Notes: generated by a model from the letters alone, not told the origin. Positions 7,904 to 17,449 are shown, counted from the stretch's first letter. The stretch is DNA of 64,000 nt from Marinobacter salarius (GCF_032922745.1 NZ_CP136693.1:310001-374000); one strand, 5' to 3'. Program-made: numbers and translations.

Positions 7904-10902
7904 GACGGGCCTCCTTTACCAGTAAGCAGTGCCCGGATTCTCTGCCACAGCCTCTGCAGGAATAGGAACCGGGATGTACCGCCGCCCATCCGACGGGAGA
8001 ACCGCGAGAACACCTGGCCAATGATCATTTTTGACGCGCTCTGCAACATGCGACCGCCAACCGAAGCGATCCTGCCGCCGACGGTTGCCTCGTAGTCGTA
8101 GTCCAGCCGCGTACGATTGCCTTCGAGCGCGGTCAGGGTGACGGTGGCGAATGCTTCCGCCGAGCCCATGGCACTGCTGCCGGAGCCACGCAGTTGAAGG
8201 CTGTCCGGAGGGTTCAGGTCGTGAAGGCTGACCCGGGCATCAAAACGGGCACGTATCATACCCACGCCAACCGTGACATCGGCCCGGTATTCGTTTTCCC
8301 CGGTCATCTCCAGGTCGTGACATCCGGGGATGATGGCGGCCAGTGTTTGCGGATCAAGGAGAGCGTCGAAAACCTCATGGGGGGTGCCGGGCAGTTCGAC
8401 CGAATCCCGGGCCCTGAGTATAGAGCCACTGCCAGGGGTGGCTTCGATGTCCGGCTCACCCACACCTTCCGGACGAGGTGGCTCCTCGATGCCCATAAGC
8501 GTGCGTACTTTCGATGGCGTCAGAGGAAGTTCGACGTCCCTGGTCCCGAGCGCATCGGCAACTGCATTGGCGATGCATACCGGGGTGCTCATGTTGTTCC
8601 CCTCGCCAACGCCTTTGGCTCCGAGAGGCGTAAAAGGTGACGGTGTCTCCATGTGGAGGATAACCGGCTCCGGGACCTCAACGCTGGTGGGGATCAGGTA
8701 ATCGGCAAGCGTCCCCGACTGGAAGTTGCCATCAGCGCCATAGACAAACTCTTCCATCAAGGCAGCGCCCAGAGCCTGGGCAAACCCGCCGCGAATCTGG
8801 CCATCCACCAGTTGTGGGTTGAGCATGCGGCCAGCGTCATGAAGGGTCACATAACGATCTATGCGGACAGCACCGGTGATGGCATCAATCTCTACCCCGC
8901 AATAATCAAAAATGAAGCCATAACACAGGGAGCTGTTGATCAACTCATCGTCACCGGGAGCCGCCAGTTCCGGAGGAGTCCAGAACGCCGTTTCCCGAAG
9001 GCCACCCGGCTCGCTTTGGGGTGTTGTTCCCGGAGACCAGTGAGTGGCGCCTGCCAGGCGGTGGAAAGAAGACGACTGGTCCGTACCCTCCACATAAACC
9101 CGGCCCTCCGAGAACCGGATATCGTCGCTATCGATATTCCATTGCTCCGCGGCAAGGGCGGCTAGTCGAGCACGGACCTTTAGGGCCGCCTTGTAGACAG
9201 CCCCGGCTACGGCGCCGGAAAATCGGCTGGAGTAATTGCCGGATGCAATCGACCAGGCGTCTTTACCGGTGTCCAGTTCCACGTTGACGCTGATGGATTC
9301 CAGTGGAACACCCAGCGTTTCTGCCACGATCTGTGCAGCGACGGTTTGATGGCCCTGCCCCTGGGGAGTGGACGAAACATGCACGCTGACACTGCCAAGC
9401 GGATCGACACTAATCGTTGCCGTGCTGACGGCACCATTCTTGGGGCCTGCCCGTTTACGTTCCTCGGGAGTGAACGCCATGGTGATATAACCCATGTTCG
9501 AGATGGACGGCTCGACAGCGGCCGTGTAACCGATCCCGTAGTAACGCCCCTCACGCCTTGCCTCATCACGCCGCTGGATGAGTTCTTCCAGGCCCCCTTC
9601 CCTGACGCCTTTTTCCAGGCCTGCCGGGTAATCCCCGGAATCCAGTAGTGAACCGGCTGCCGAGCGATAAGGGAACGCGCCTTTGGGGACGAGGTTGGTA
9701 CGAATGACGTCCAGTGGGTCCAGATCTAGCTCAACGGCAATACGCTGCATCAGCCGTTCCAGCGGAAAATACACCTGCGGCCCACCGAACCCGCGGTTGA
9801 GCCCGGTCGGCGTTTTGTTGGTCATCACAATTCGGTTGCGCACGGCAAGGTTGCGAATGGCATAAGCGCCGGTCAGATTGCCATGCATCCGGTAGGTGGT
9901 AGCCGGTTCCGGCGCTCGCAGGTAGGCGCCGCAATCATCTAGCTGGTCCAGACGCAGGGCCGTTACCCGGCCCTCTCGCGTTACCGCGGCTTCGAGCGTA
10001 CTGACCCGGTTGGTTCCGGAAGAGGCGCCCTGAAGGTGTTCCAGACGGTCCTCAACCCACTTGACCGGCGCGCCGACTTTGCGCGCGGCCAGGCCCATCA
10101 TGACGACATACGGGAAAACGCCCTGTTTGATGCCAAAGCTGCCGCCTGAGTCCGGCGGGGTGCGAAGTCGAAGACGATTCGCGGGTACTTGAAGAGCCCG
10201 GCACATGACCGAGTGAAGCGCATAAGGCCCCTGAAAGTTGGACGTTATATCAAAAGCAGCGTTGGCCGGATCGAATTGAGCAAGCACCACGTAGCACTCG
10301 ATCGGCATGCAGGAACTGCGAGGGAAACGAACCTTGATCGAGACCTGTCGGTCGGCCTCGGCAAACGCAGTCTCGGGATCGCCATAACGGAATGTGCGGT
10401 CGCTGACGACATTTCCGCCAACCTTCTCGTGAAGGACGGCAGCGTTTGACTCAATGGCAAGCTCGGTGTCGACAGCCACCGGAAGCGTTTCATAGTCAAC
10501 CGTCACTCCGTTTAGAGCATCTTCAGCCAGATATCGATTTTCAGCGATAACCACGGCAACTGGCTCACCAACATAACGCACCTTGTCCACAGCCAGACAC
10601 CAGTGCTCCATGGGCTGACGCACGCCCACCGGGAATGGCAAAGCCCACTGGCGGACATCTTCACCGGTCAGTACACCATGAACCCCATCCATTTCCAGCG
10701 CCCGGGACGAATCCACGGCTTTGAGCCGGGCATGGGGATGAGGCGAGCGCACAATGGCGGCGTATAAGGTTCCCGGTGGGGTCGGCACTTCATCGCCATA
10801 GCGCCCCTGGCCACGCAAGAGGACCTCGTCTTCGATCCGCGCCTGGCGTGTACCGATATACTGCTTTTCATTTGTTGTTGTCATTGACGGAGCCAAACTC
10901 AT
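7900..10902 (-). CDS. Molybdenum-binding large subunit fused to a CoxG-like domain
   Basis: A 1000-residue catalytic subunit of the xanthine dehydrogenase/aldehyde oxidase family. Residues about 15-790 form the Mo-cofactor protein: N-terminal RIEDEVLLRGQGRYGDEV, cofactor loop DSGGSFGIKQG, substrate-side loop LNRGFGGPQVYFPLERLMQR, and the active-site glutamate in GAKGVGEGN (Glu767). It lacks the AYxCSFR loop of true CO dehydrogenase. Residues about 820-965 form a separate SRPBCC/CoxG-like domain (VELPGTPHEVFDALLDP, then IIPGC), usually encoded by its own gene. A strong GGAGGAAA site precedes ATG 10902. It is the first gene of the leftward cluster. Substrate unknown; an aromatic or N-heterocyclic acid or its CoA ester is plausible from the neighbours. 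Confidence 0.9.
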   Translation of the reverse strand: MSLAPSMTTTNEKQYIGTRQARIEDEVLLRGQGRYGDEVPTPPGTLYAAIVRSPHPHARLKAVDSSRALEMDGVHGVLTGEDVRQWALPFPVGVRQPMEHWCLAVDKVRYVGEPVAVVIAENRYLAEDALNGVTVDYETLPVAVDTELAIESNAAVLHEKVGGNVVSDRTFRYGDPETAFAEADRQVSIKVRFPRSSCMPIECYVVLAQFDPANAAFDITSNFQGPYALHSVMCRALQVPANRLRLRTPPDSGGSFGIKQGVFPYVVMMGLAARKVGAPVKWVEDRLEHLQGASSGTNRVSTLEAAVTREGRVTALRLDQLDDCGAYLRAPEPATTYRMHGNLTGAYAIRNLAVRNRIVMTNKTPTGLNRGFGGPQVYFPLERLMQRIAVELDLDPLDVIRTNLVPKGAFPYRSAAGSLLDSGDYPAGLEKGVREGGLEELIQRRDEARREGRYYGIGYTAAVEPSISNMGYITMAFTPEERKRAGPKNGAVSTATISVDPLGSVSVHVSSTPQGQGHQTVAAQIVAETLGVPLESISVNVELDTGKDAWSIASGNYSSRFSGAVAGAVYKAALKVRARLAALAAEQWNIDSDDIRFSEGRVYVEGTDQSSSFHRLAGATHWSPGTTPQSEPGGLRETAFWTPPELAAPGDDELINSSLCYGFIFDYCGVEIDAITGAVRIDRYVTLHDAGRMLNPQLVDGQIRGGFAQALGAALMEEFVYGADGNFQSGTLADYLIPTSVEVPEPVILHMETPSPFTPLGAKGVGEGNNMSTPVCIANAVADALGTRDVELPLTPSKVRTLMGIEEPPRPEGVGEPDIEATPGSGSILRARDSVELPGTPHEVFDALLDPQTLAAIIPGCHDLEMTGENEYRADVTVGVGMIRARFDARVSLHDLNPPDSLQLRGSGSSAMGSAEAFATVTLTALEGNRTRLDYDYEATVGGRIASVGGRMLQSASKMIIGQVFSRFSRRMGGGTSRFLFLQRLWQRIRALLTGKGGPS

Positions 10903-11127
10903 ACTTTCCTCCGCGGCCGAAAATAGGGGTAATGGGCCAACTTGCAGAAAGTCTATAGAGCGGTTCCGGCAGTGTCGTTACCCCGGGAAATTGCTTATTA
11001 CGCCGCCGTACGGGTTTTTACCCGAGAGTCTGATTTGCACTGAATTCCCCGGATGTGGTGCGGACAATGAATCGAACACTGTGGGAGAATCAGGACATCC
11101 TCCTCAGTAAGGTTGTCCACAATAACC

Positions 11128-12108
11128 ATGAGATCCCTCGAACATCTGATCACAGACTTCATCGCTCACCGGGAAGACGGCCAACGTGTGGCGCTGGTCA
11201 CCCTGATTGCCAATACCGGTTCATCGCCGCGGCCTCTGGGAAGTCAGATGGTGGTCTCCGAGGACGGCCGCTCGGTGGGCTACCTGACCGGTGGGTGTGC
11301 CGAATCCGTCATTGTTTCCGAAGCCGTTGCCGCCCTCGAAGCCCAGGCCAACCGACAGATCCGTCTGGGGGTTGGCTCTCCCTACATGGATATTCAGTTG
11401 CCCTGTGGCGCAGGGATCGACATTTATATTGACGTGACGTTGTGCGACGAAACGGCACGGCAGATCAACTCGTATCTCAGGTCCCGGACTCCCGTTGCCC
11501 TGGATACCTGTCTCGAAACCGGTAGACACCAGACGGTGATAAACCATGACCAGCCTGTGAACAATGGCGTGTTCAGGCGCTGGTATCTGCCACGACGTCG
11601 CTTACTGATTATAGGAAAAGGGCCCAATACCGCAGCGCTCGCCAGCCTAGGCGCGGCAACGGATTATGAAGTGGACGTACTATCACCGGACCGCAAAACC
11701 CGTGAGGACTGTTATTCGGAGGGGATCGAAGCGAGCGCCCTGACGAGCCCGGAAGTGATTGACGCGGCCCAGGTGGATGCCTGGACGGCTGCCGTCCTGC
11801 TATTCCATGAGCATGACTGGGAACCGGCTATTCTAAAGGCATTACTGACCTCGGATTGTTTCTATATTGGCGCTTTGGGCAGTCGCAGCACCCACGAAGA
11901 CCGCATCTGCCAGCTTGAAGGCCTGGGGCTCGGGAAAGAGGTAGACAGGATTCATGGCCCCGTGGGCCTGGATATCAAGGCGATGACGCCGACAGAAATT
12001 GCAATTTCCATTCTCGCTGAGATCACATTCGCCTACCGCTCGGAAAACTCTTTGCCATCACTGATGTCGCGCCGCTCATGCTCTTCACACGCTTCGTCAC
12101 TCACCTGA
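11128..12108 (+). CDS. XdhC/CoxI-family molybdenum cofactor maturation protein
   Basis: About 326 residues, divergent from the molybdenum-hydroxylase genes. The N-terminal XdhC domain shows VALVTLIANTGSSPRPLGSQM and GYLTGGCAESVI with the conserved cysteine. The C-terminal half is a Rossmann-like XdhC_C domain (RRLLIIGKGPNTAALASL, then YIGALGSRSTHEDR). Proteins of this family bind and sulfurate or insert Mo cofactor into the partner hydroxylase, so it is very probably the dedicated chaperone for the enzyme encoded at 6541-10902. ATG 11128 is preferred; a TTG at 11113 would add five residues and sits right against the nearest AAGG. Confidence 0.88.
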   Translation: MRSLEHLITDFIAHREDGQRVALVTLIANTGSSPRPLGSQMVVSEDGRSVGYLTGGCAESVIVSEAVAALEAQANRQIRLGVGSPYMDIQLPCGAGIDIYIDVTLCDETARQINSYLRSRTPVALDTCLETGRHQTVINHDQPVNNGVFRRWYLPRRRLLIIGKGPNTAALASLGAATDYEVDVLSPDRKTREDCYSEGIEASALTSPEVIDAAQVDAWTAAVLLFHEHDWEPAILKALLTSDCFYIGALGSRSTHEDRICQLEGLGLGKEVDRIHGPVGLDIKAMTPTEIAISILAEITFAYRSENSLPSLMSRRSCSSHASSLT

Positions 12109-12286
12109 AGAGCCAGTTCTGACGTAGGCCACCTTGTGTTATCCAGCGCAATAGCTGAAGTTACAAAACTATGCATTCGCATCGAATGCTGGAAGTTCAA
12201 TGAACTTTCGCCAATTATCTATGCGAAAAGATCGTTTTTTAGGCATCTGTGCGGGCGGATTGGTCCGGGTTATCTCCCAATCACAA

Positions 12287-13177
12287 TCACCTCCAATCCA
12301 GAAACGCATCCTTCACATGCCCCGCCAGCGCGTCGTTGACCGGGTTGCTGCCACTTCGCACCAGTGCAATCTGATACTCCGCCAGCGCCGGCAGCCCTTC
12401 CCGGTCGAGTTTTCGTAGCGGCGGGCGCACCAGGCTGACGGGGAACGGTGCAACCGCCAGGTCCGACAACATCGCCGCTTCCTGGCCGAAGCAATTATCG
12501 CAGGTGTAGGCAACCCGATAGGAAATATGGGCGTCATCCAGGGCCGTCAGCGCGGCCCGGCGCCATACGCAACCATGGCTGGCAAGCGCCACCGGCAGGG
12601 GTGACCGGTTGGCGGCGACACCCCCTTCGCGGCCGGCCCACACCAACGGTTCGGTGTGTACAACTTCACCGCGTCGCTCCTGCCCCTCATTGCCAATGGT
12701 GACCAGCACCATATCCAGCTCTCCCGCATCGAGCCGGTCCAGGTTCTGCTGACTGGAGCCAACCACCACATCCACCTGAACCGCCGGATACGAGCGCGCG
12801 AACTGCGCCAGTACGCCCGGCAGGATACGGCTCCCCACATCGTCTGAAGTGCCCAAACTGACCCGGCCTTCCAAAACGGGAGAGAGGAACTGCCGGATAG
12901 CCTCCTCGTTCAATCGCAGCAGTCGCCGGCCATACCCCAGTAGCACTTCTCCCTCGGGCGTCAGCCGGACGCGACGGGCTTCGCGCACAAAAAGGACATG
13001 ACCGAGAATTTCCTCAAGCCGTTTGATCTGCATGCTCAGGGCCGAAGGGGTGCGAAAAACCTGCTTCGCGGCCCGGGTAAAGCTTCCGCTCTCGGCAATG
13101 GCCACGAAGGTTCTCAATACGTCGGTATCCAGTAGCGGGCCAACCTCGCGGTTAGGCGCAAGTTCGGTACTGTTCAT
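12287..13177 (-). CDS. LysR-family transcriptional regulator
   Basis: A 296-residue regulator with the winged helix-turn-helix at residues 18-75 (DVLRTFVAIAESGSFTRAAK, then SALSMQIKRLEE) and a periplasmic-binding-type effector domain. The sequence style (LFVREARRVRLTPEGEVLL, a conserved CVWR segment) resembles the LrhA/HexA branch. It is divergent from the DUF1127 gene at 13318, a pairing found repeatedly in Proteobacteria, and a TTAAC-N6-GTTAA palindrome sits just upstream of its start. Control of itself and of the DUF1127 gene is therefore likely. Confidence 0.9.
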   Translation of the reverse strand: MNSTELAPNREVGPLLDTDVLRTFVAIAESGSFTRAAKQVFRTPSALSMQIKRLEEILGHVLFVREARRVRLTPEGEVLLGYGRRLLRLNEEAIRQFLSPVLEGRVSLGTSDDVGSRILPGVLAQFARSYPAVQVDVVVGSSQQNLDRLDAGELDMVLVTIGNEGQERRGEVVHTEPLVWAGREGGVAANRSPLPVALASHGCVWRRAALTALDDAHISYRVAYTCDNCFGQEAAMLSDLAVAPFPVSLVRPPLRKLDREGLPALAEYQIALVRSGSNPVNDALAGHVKDAFLDWR

Positions 13178-13197
13178 AAGCCACCTTTCAATTTTTC

Positions 13198-13213
13198 TTA
13201 ACTCAGATGTTAA
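13198..13213. promoter_or_regulatory. Candidate LysR operator (TTAAC-N6-GTTAA)
   Basis: A perfect 5+5 bp inverted repeat with a 6-base spacer, containing a T-N11-A pattern, 20 bases upstream of the LysR start in the 140-bp divergent gap to the DUF1127 gene. The position fits autoregulation. Inferred from sequence symmetry only. Confidence 0.4.
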
Positions 13214-13317
13214 ATCTTTTCGTTTGTTTGATCAAAGGTGACGTTGCATGCTGATAACCATGCCCCCGCAAACACGCGAGGGCACCCATACTGATGACTG
13301 AACTGGAGATTGAAACG

Positions 13318-13638
13318 ATGAGCCATTATCAGGATTTTCGCCGCCCCCAGCTTCGTCCAGACGCCCCCGCCAAGCCCCCGGAGCTGGAGCTTTACATGCC
13401 GGCCACCCCGCCACTGGCGTTCATGGCAACGGTTGAGTTCTGGGTCAGAATCTTCCGGCGCAGGCACCATTTTCGTCGCCTGTTCCTGCCTTTGCTGAAG
13501 GAAGATGACGAGATGCTGGCGGACATCGGCTTCGAGAGGACGGATATTCAGTGGGCGCTCAATCTCCCACTGAAGGTCGATGCCCTCAAGGCGCTGGAGG
13601 CATGTCGCAGAGCGCGGGTTTGTTCAAACGTAAAGTGA
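13318..13638 (+). CDS. DUF1127 (YjiS-like) small protein
   Basis: About 106 residues. The C-terminal 50 residues hold the DUF1127 pattern: an aromatic, arginine-rich helix (FWVRIFRRRHHFRRLFLP) followed by LLKEDDEMLADIGFERTDIQWAL. The N-terminal part is proline-rich and unconserved. ATG 13318 has GGAG 9 bases upstream; the frame is open from 13294. It is divergent from the LysR gene, which probably controls it. Some arginine-rich DUF1127 proteins act in RNA turnover or phosphate and carbon metabolism; no role can be set here. Its 3' end overlaps the convergent acyl-CoA synthetase gene by 15 bases. Confidence 0.8.
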   Translation: MSHYQDFRRPQLRPDAPAKPPELELYMPATPPLAFMATVEFWVRIFRRRHHFRRLFLPLLKEDDEMLADIGFERTDIQWALNLPLKVDALKALEACRRARVCSNVK

Positions 13639-15426
13639 CTCGATCACATCCGTATACTTCTCATAGATGTTGCTTCTGCGCACCTTCATGGTGGCTGTCA
13701 CTTCATCGTCGTCATGGTCGAGCTCTTTGGTGAGCAGGTGGAAACGCTTGATCTGTGCCACTTGGGGTAACTGATCATTACCCCTGCTCACCTCGGCCTG
13801 GATCAGTTCATTCACCTGCGCCTGTTCTGTCAGGCTGCGGAAGGTGGTATAGGCAATCCGTTGCTGTTCGGCCCACTTGGCCACCGTGTCAAAATCGATC
13901 TGTATCAGGGCGGAAACGTATTTCCGGGCCTCACCGATCACAATGCATTCCTTGATATAGGGGCTGGCCTTGATGGTGTTCTCAATCTCCGTCGGCGACA
14001 GGTTCTTGCCGCCGGCGGTGATCATGATGTCTTTCAGCCGGTCGACAATCTTGAGCTGGCCATTCCGCCACTCGCCTACGTCGCCGGTATGCAGCCAGCC
14101 GTCTTTCAGGGTAGAAGCAGTCGCCGCGTCGCTCTTGTAGTAGCCCTTGAACATGCTGCCACCGCGCATAATGATCTCGTTCTGATCACCGAGTTTGACC
14201 TCAACGCCGGCGATCGCGACACCCACGGTTCCCAGCTTCACGTCATCCACCGGCTGTGCGGTTGCCACGCCGGTACTTTCCGTCTGGCCATAGACTTCCA
14301 GCAGCGGAACACCAATGGTCCGGAAGAATTCCAGAATCCCGGTGGAAATGGGGGCCGCTCCGGTCATCGCGATGGTACATCGGCGCAGGCCAATGAAATT
14401 CTGCAGGGCCCGGAACACCAGCCAGTAACTGAGGCTGTACAGGCCTTTTTCTTTCAGGCTCCACTGCGCCCGAGATTTGGTCGCCATAGGCGAACACGCG
14501 CGGATGGCCCAATCGAACAATGCCCGGCGGAAACGCCCTGTTTCCTGGACCTTGATATAGATGGCGGAGTGCAGCTTCTCCCAGATTCTGGGCACGCCCA
14601 GGAAAAAGGTTGGCGCAATTTCCCGCAAATCCTCCTGAACGGTCCGCAGGCTCTCGCCAAAGCTGACGGAGCTGCCTGCGTAAACCGGCGCAATGTTGGT
14701 TACCGCCTGCTCCGCCACATGGCACAGCGGCAGGTAGGAAAGGCTAGAACCGCGATCGTCCGCCTGCAGCAATTCAATAAGACCGGGAGCGGCAGCGTGA
14801 AGATTGCCCCAACTGATCATCGCGCCCTTCGGCCGTCCGGTGGAACCGGAGGTGTAGATCATCAGGGCGGTGTCATCCATCCGCTGGCCATCCAGCAATT
14901 CATCCACCAGTCCGGGATGGTCTTTTTCATACTCCCGGCCTCTGGCCTCAATGTCCTCGAACGCCGCCGGGGGCTCTGGATAGTAGCGAAGGCCTTTCAT
15001 ATCAATGGCAATGGTGTGCTTCAATTGGGGCAGTTGGGGCCAGGCTTCCAGCACCTTGTCGGTCTGCTCCTGATCCTCACACACCACAATGCTTGCATCG
15101 CTGTGTTCGAGAACGTAGGCCACTTCATTCCAGGGACTGGTCGGGTACACCCCAACACAGATGCCCCGCACCATGCCAATACCCATCTGGGCGATCACCC
15201 ATTCCACCCGGTTTTCCGAGATGATGGCCACGTGGCCACCCTCCTCCAGCCCCATGGCGCGCAGCCCCAGACCAAAATGCCGGGCGCGGTTGTAGTAGTC
15301 CCGCCAGGAATAGGCTTGCCAGATGCCAAAGTCTTTCTGACGCAGGGCCAGGGCATCCGGCCGTTCTTGCGCATGGGCCCGCAGCATCTGGGTCAGGGTC
15401 AGATCAGGCAGGGAAGGTGTTGTCAT
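13624..15426 (-). CDS. Long-chain-type acyl-CoA synthetase (AMP-forming)
   Basis: Adenylate-forming ligase of 600 residues in the FAA1/long-chain class: N-terminal RPDALALRQKDFGIWQAYSW, P-loop LMIYTSGSTGRPKGAM, GQTESTGVATAQPVDDVKLG near the middle, hinge region VDRLKDIMITAGGKNLSPTEIE. Its ATG at 15426 overlaps the livF stop (ATGA), so it is translationally coupled to the ABC importer livG-H-M-K-F. That coupling suggests the importer delivers a carboxylate (fatty, branched or aromatic acid) which this enzyme traps as its CoA ester. Confidence 0.88.
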   Translation of the reverse strand: MTTPSLPDLTLTQMLRAHAQERPDALALRQKDFGIWQAYSWRDYYNRARHFGLGLRAMGLEEGGHVAIISENRVEWVIAQMGIGMVRGICVGVYPTSPWNEVAYVLEHSDASIVVCEDQEQTDKVLEAWPQLPQLKHTIAIDMKGLRYYPEPPAAFEDIEARGREYEKDHPGLVDELLDGQRMDDTALMIYTSGSTGRPKGAMISWGNLHAAAPGLIELLQADDRGSSLSYLPLCHVAEQAVTNIAPVYAGSSVSFGESLRTVQEDLREIAPTFFLGVPRIWEKLHSAIYIKVQETGRFRRALFDWAIRACSPMATKSRAQWSLKEKGLYSLSYWLVFRALQNFIGLRRCTIAMTGAAPISTGILEFFRTIGVPLLEVYGQTESTGVATAQPVDDVKLGTVGVAIAGVEVKLGDQNEIIMRGGSMFKGYYKSDAATASTLKDGWLHTGDVGEWRNGQLKIVDRLKDIMITAGGKNLSPTEIENTIKASPYIKECIVIGEARKYVSALIQIDFDTVAKWAEQQRIAYTTFRSLTEQAQVNELIQAEVSRGNDQLPQVAQIKRFHLLTKELDHDDDEVTATMKVRRSNIYEKYTDVIESLYV

Positions 15427-16232
15427 GACAGCCACCGTTTACGGCGTTTATAGTGCTTGATATCGCGGTAACTACGGGCTTCACCTTCCTTGCCGCCCAC
15501 ACCCAGATAGAACTCCTGAACGTCCTCGTTCGCCGTAAGCTTATCCGCCGGGCCGTCGATCACGATCTTGCCGTTCTCCATGATGTAACCGTATGAGGCA
15601 ATCGCCAGAGACACGGCCGCATTCTGCTCCACCAGAAGAATCGCGGTGCCCTGTTCACGGTTGATCCGCGCCACGATGGTAAAAATCTCTTCCACCAGCA
15701 GCGGTGCCAGGCCCAGGGACGGCTCATCAAGCATGATCAGGTCCGGCTGGGCAATCAGCGCCCGGCCCAGAGCCAGCATCTGCTGTTCGCCACCAGAGAG
15801 GTAACCCGCCAACTGCTTGCGACGTTCCCTGAGGCGCGGGAAATAGTCATAGACCAGTTCGTAGCTGTCGCTCAGGGAGGGCTTGCTGCCACTGAGGGCG
15901 TAGGTGGCGGCAACCAGGTTCTCCTCCACCGTGAGGTCTTCAAACACACGGCGGCCTTCCATGACATGGAAGAGTCCGTTACGCACCAGTTTTTCGGGAG
16001 GCGTACCTTTTACATCCCTGCCCCGGAAACGTACTTCCCCGGCGGTCACCTCCCCGTCTTCCAGGGTCAGCAGGCCGGAGACACTCTTCAGCGTGGTGGA
16101 TTTGCCAGCACCGTTGGAACCGAGGAGCGCCACAATGGCGCCCTCCGGCACCCGCAGCGACAGGCCCCGAAGAACCTGCACCGACTTGTTGTAGACCACC
16201 TCGATATTATCGATTTCCAGTAAGGCTTCCAT
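15423..16232 (-). CDS. livF: Branched-chain-type ABC transporter ATPase LivF
   Basis: A 269-residue nucleotide-binding subunit. Walker A is LLGSNGAGKST, the ABC signature LSGGEQQMLALGRAL, Walker B LIMLDEPSLGL, followed by the D-loop and the H-loop-like LLVEQN that is typical of LivF. About 30 extra C-terminal residues, rich in arginine and lysine (DIKHYKRRKRWLS), go beyond the usual LivF end. It lies between the binding-protein gene and the acyl-CoA synthetase. It partners LivG in driving import through LivH/LivM. Confidence 0.93.
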   Translation of the reverse strand: MEALLEIDNIEVVYNKSVQVLRGLSLRVPEGAIVALLGSNGAGKSTTLKSVSGLLTLEDGEVTAGEVRFRGRDVKGTPPEKLVRNGLFHVMEGRRVFEDLTVEENLVAATYALSGSKPSLSDSYELVYDYFPRLRERRKQLAGYLSGGEQQMLALGRALIAQPDLIMLDEPSLGLAPLLVEEIFTIVARINREQGTAILLVEQNAAVSLAIASYGYIMENGKIVIDGPADKLTANEDVQEFYLGVGGKEGEARSYRDIKHYKRRKRWLS

Positions 16233-16240
16233 ACAGCCCC

Positions 16241-17449
16241 TCAGTCGAGGTGAATCCAGTCCGATACCGGCTCATAACGACCTTCTTCAGCATTCACCCG
16301 CCAGATCCGGCCGACCGGGAAGGACATGTTCCGCACGGTGACCGGAATGCCGATGATGCCGCCAGTATCCCAGTCCTCAATAGAGGCAAGAGATTCTGCC
16401 ATGTTGTCTCCGGTCAGTTCTTTCCCCGCATCGAGCGTGCGCTTGACCACTTCTGTCCAGACCATGGCATTGAACCATCCCTGCATGTAGCCGGTGGGAC
16501 GGTAGCCCGCTTCCGGGTCACTCTTCTCCGCCTGGGCACGGAGGGCATCAAGCATGGGCCCGCTTTCCTCGCTGTCGTAATAGTTGTAGGGCATTACGCC
16601 CATGTAGCCATCGGCATCCGCTCCCATCTTGTCGATGATCAGTTTGTCCGAGGACCAGAAGGTGCCCATGAACTGGGTATCGAGGCCCATCTGGCGCATC
16701 TGCACCATGAACTCGTTGATCGGCGACAGTACGTAGCCATGGAACACAACATAGTCTGGTCTTACCCGGCGAAGCTTCAGAACCTCGGCGGACACATCCA
16801 CACTGCCGGGCTTGGTCACGATCTCCTCGACAACCTCGATGCCCAGCTCGCCCGCGCGGGCTTTGCCGTTTTCGATGGGGTCCTTACCGAATTCGGTATC
16901 ACTGTAAACAAAGGCCACGGTAGGCATATCACCGCCTTCACCCTGGGTGGCGATGTACTCCAGAATGATGCCGAACATCTGACTGTAGTTCGGGCCGGGA
17001 ATGAACTGGTAAGGGTATTGCTCGTTATCCGTCAGCGCAGTGGCGAACGAGGCTCCGCTCATCAGAGTATTGCCCTGGCTATTGAGCTCAGAGGCAATGG
17101 CTTTCATGAAACCGGTGCTGTCGCCGTAATAGGTAGCCGGGGAACTGCTACCGGAAATTTTCTTGAAGGCCGCCACCGAACGATCCACCTCATAGGCGGT
17201 GTCTTCCATCACATACTCGACCGGGTGGCCATTGATGCCCCCCTGGCTGTTGATCCAGTTGGTGTAGTCGGTCAGACCGGCGTGGATGTGAATACCGGCA
17301 AACGCGAACACGCCGGAGAGCGGTATGGAGCCGCCAAACACGACGGGCTCCTTGTCCTGTGACATCACCGGCGCGGCGACTGTCAGCGCAGCAACCAGGC
17401 TACCAAGCCCGGCAAGCCGGCGACCTTTTTTGAGGATGTTTCTGAACAT
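16241..17449 (-). CDS. livK: Periplasmic substrate-binding protein of the Liv-type importer
   Basis: About 402 residues with a cleavable signal peptide (basic FRNILKKGRRLAGLG start, hydrophobic core, cleavage near APVMSQ). The mature part is a type-1 periplasmic binding protein (VVFGGSIPLSGVFAFAGIHI, then AVAAFKKISG and VAFVYSDTEFGKDPIENGKA). It lies between livM and livF, where the binding protein of this operon is expected. The ligand need not be an amino acid: coupling to an acyl-CoA synthetase suggests a carboxylic acid. ATG 17449 has AAGGAG 7 bases upstream; other in-frame starts at 17455 and 17509 are less well placed. Confidence 0.88.
   Translation of the reverse strand: MFRNILKKGRRLAGLGSLVAALTVAAPVMSQDKEPVVFGGSIPLSGVFAFAGIHIHAGLTDYTNWINSQGGINGHPVEYVMEDTAYEVDRSVAAFKKISGSSSPATYYGDSTGFMKAIASELNSQGNTLMSGASFATALTDNEQYPYQFIPGPNYSQMFGIILEYIATQGEGGDMPTVAFVYSDTEFGKDPIENGKARAGELGIEVVEEIVTKPGSVDVSAEVLKLRRVRPDYVVFHGYVLSPINEFMVQMRQMGLDTQFMGTFWSSDKLIIDKMGADADGYMGVMPYNYYDSEESGPMLDALRAQAEKSDPEAGYRPTGYMQGWFNAMVWTEVVKRTLDAGKELTGDNMAESLASIEDWDTGGIIGIPVTVRNMSFPVGRIWRVNAEEGRYEPVSDWIHLD

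Noticed and set aside
13861..15453. 530-codon rightward open frame
   Set aside because: Antisense to the acyl-CoA synthetase, whose leftward protein has all the adenylate-forming motifs.
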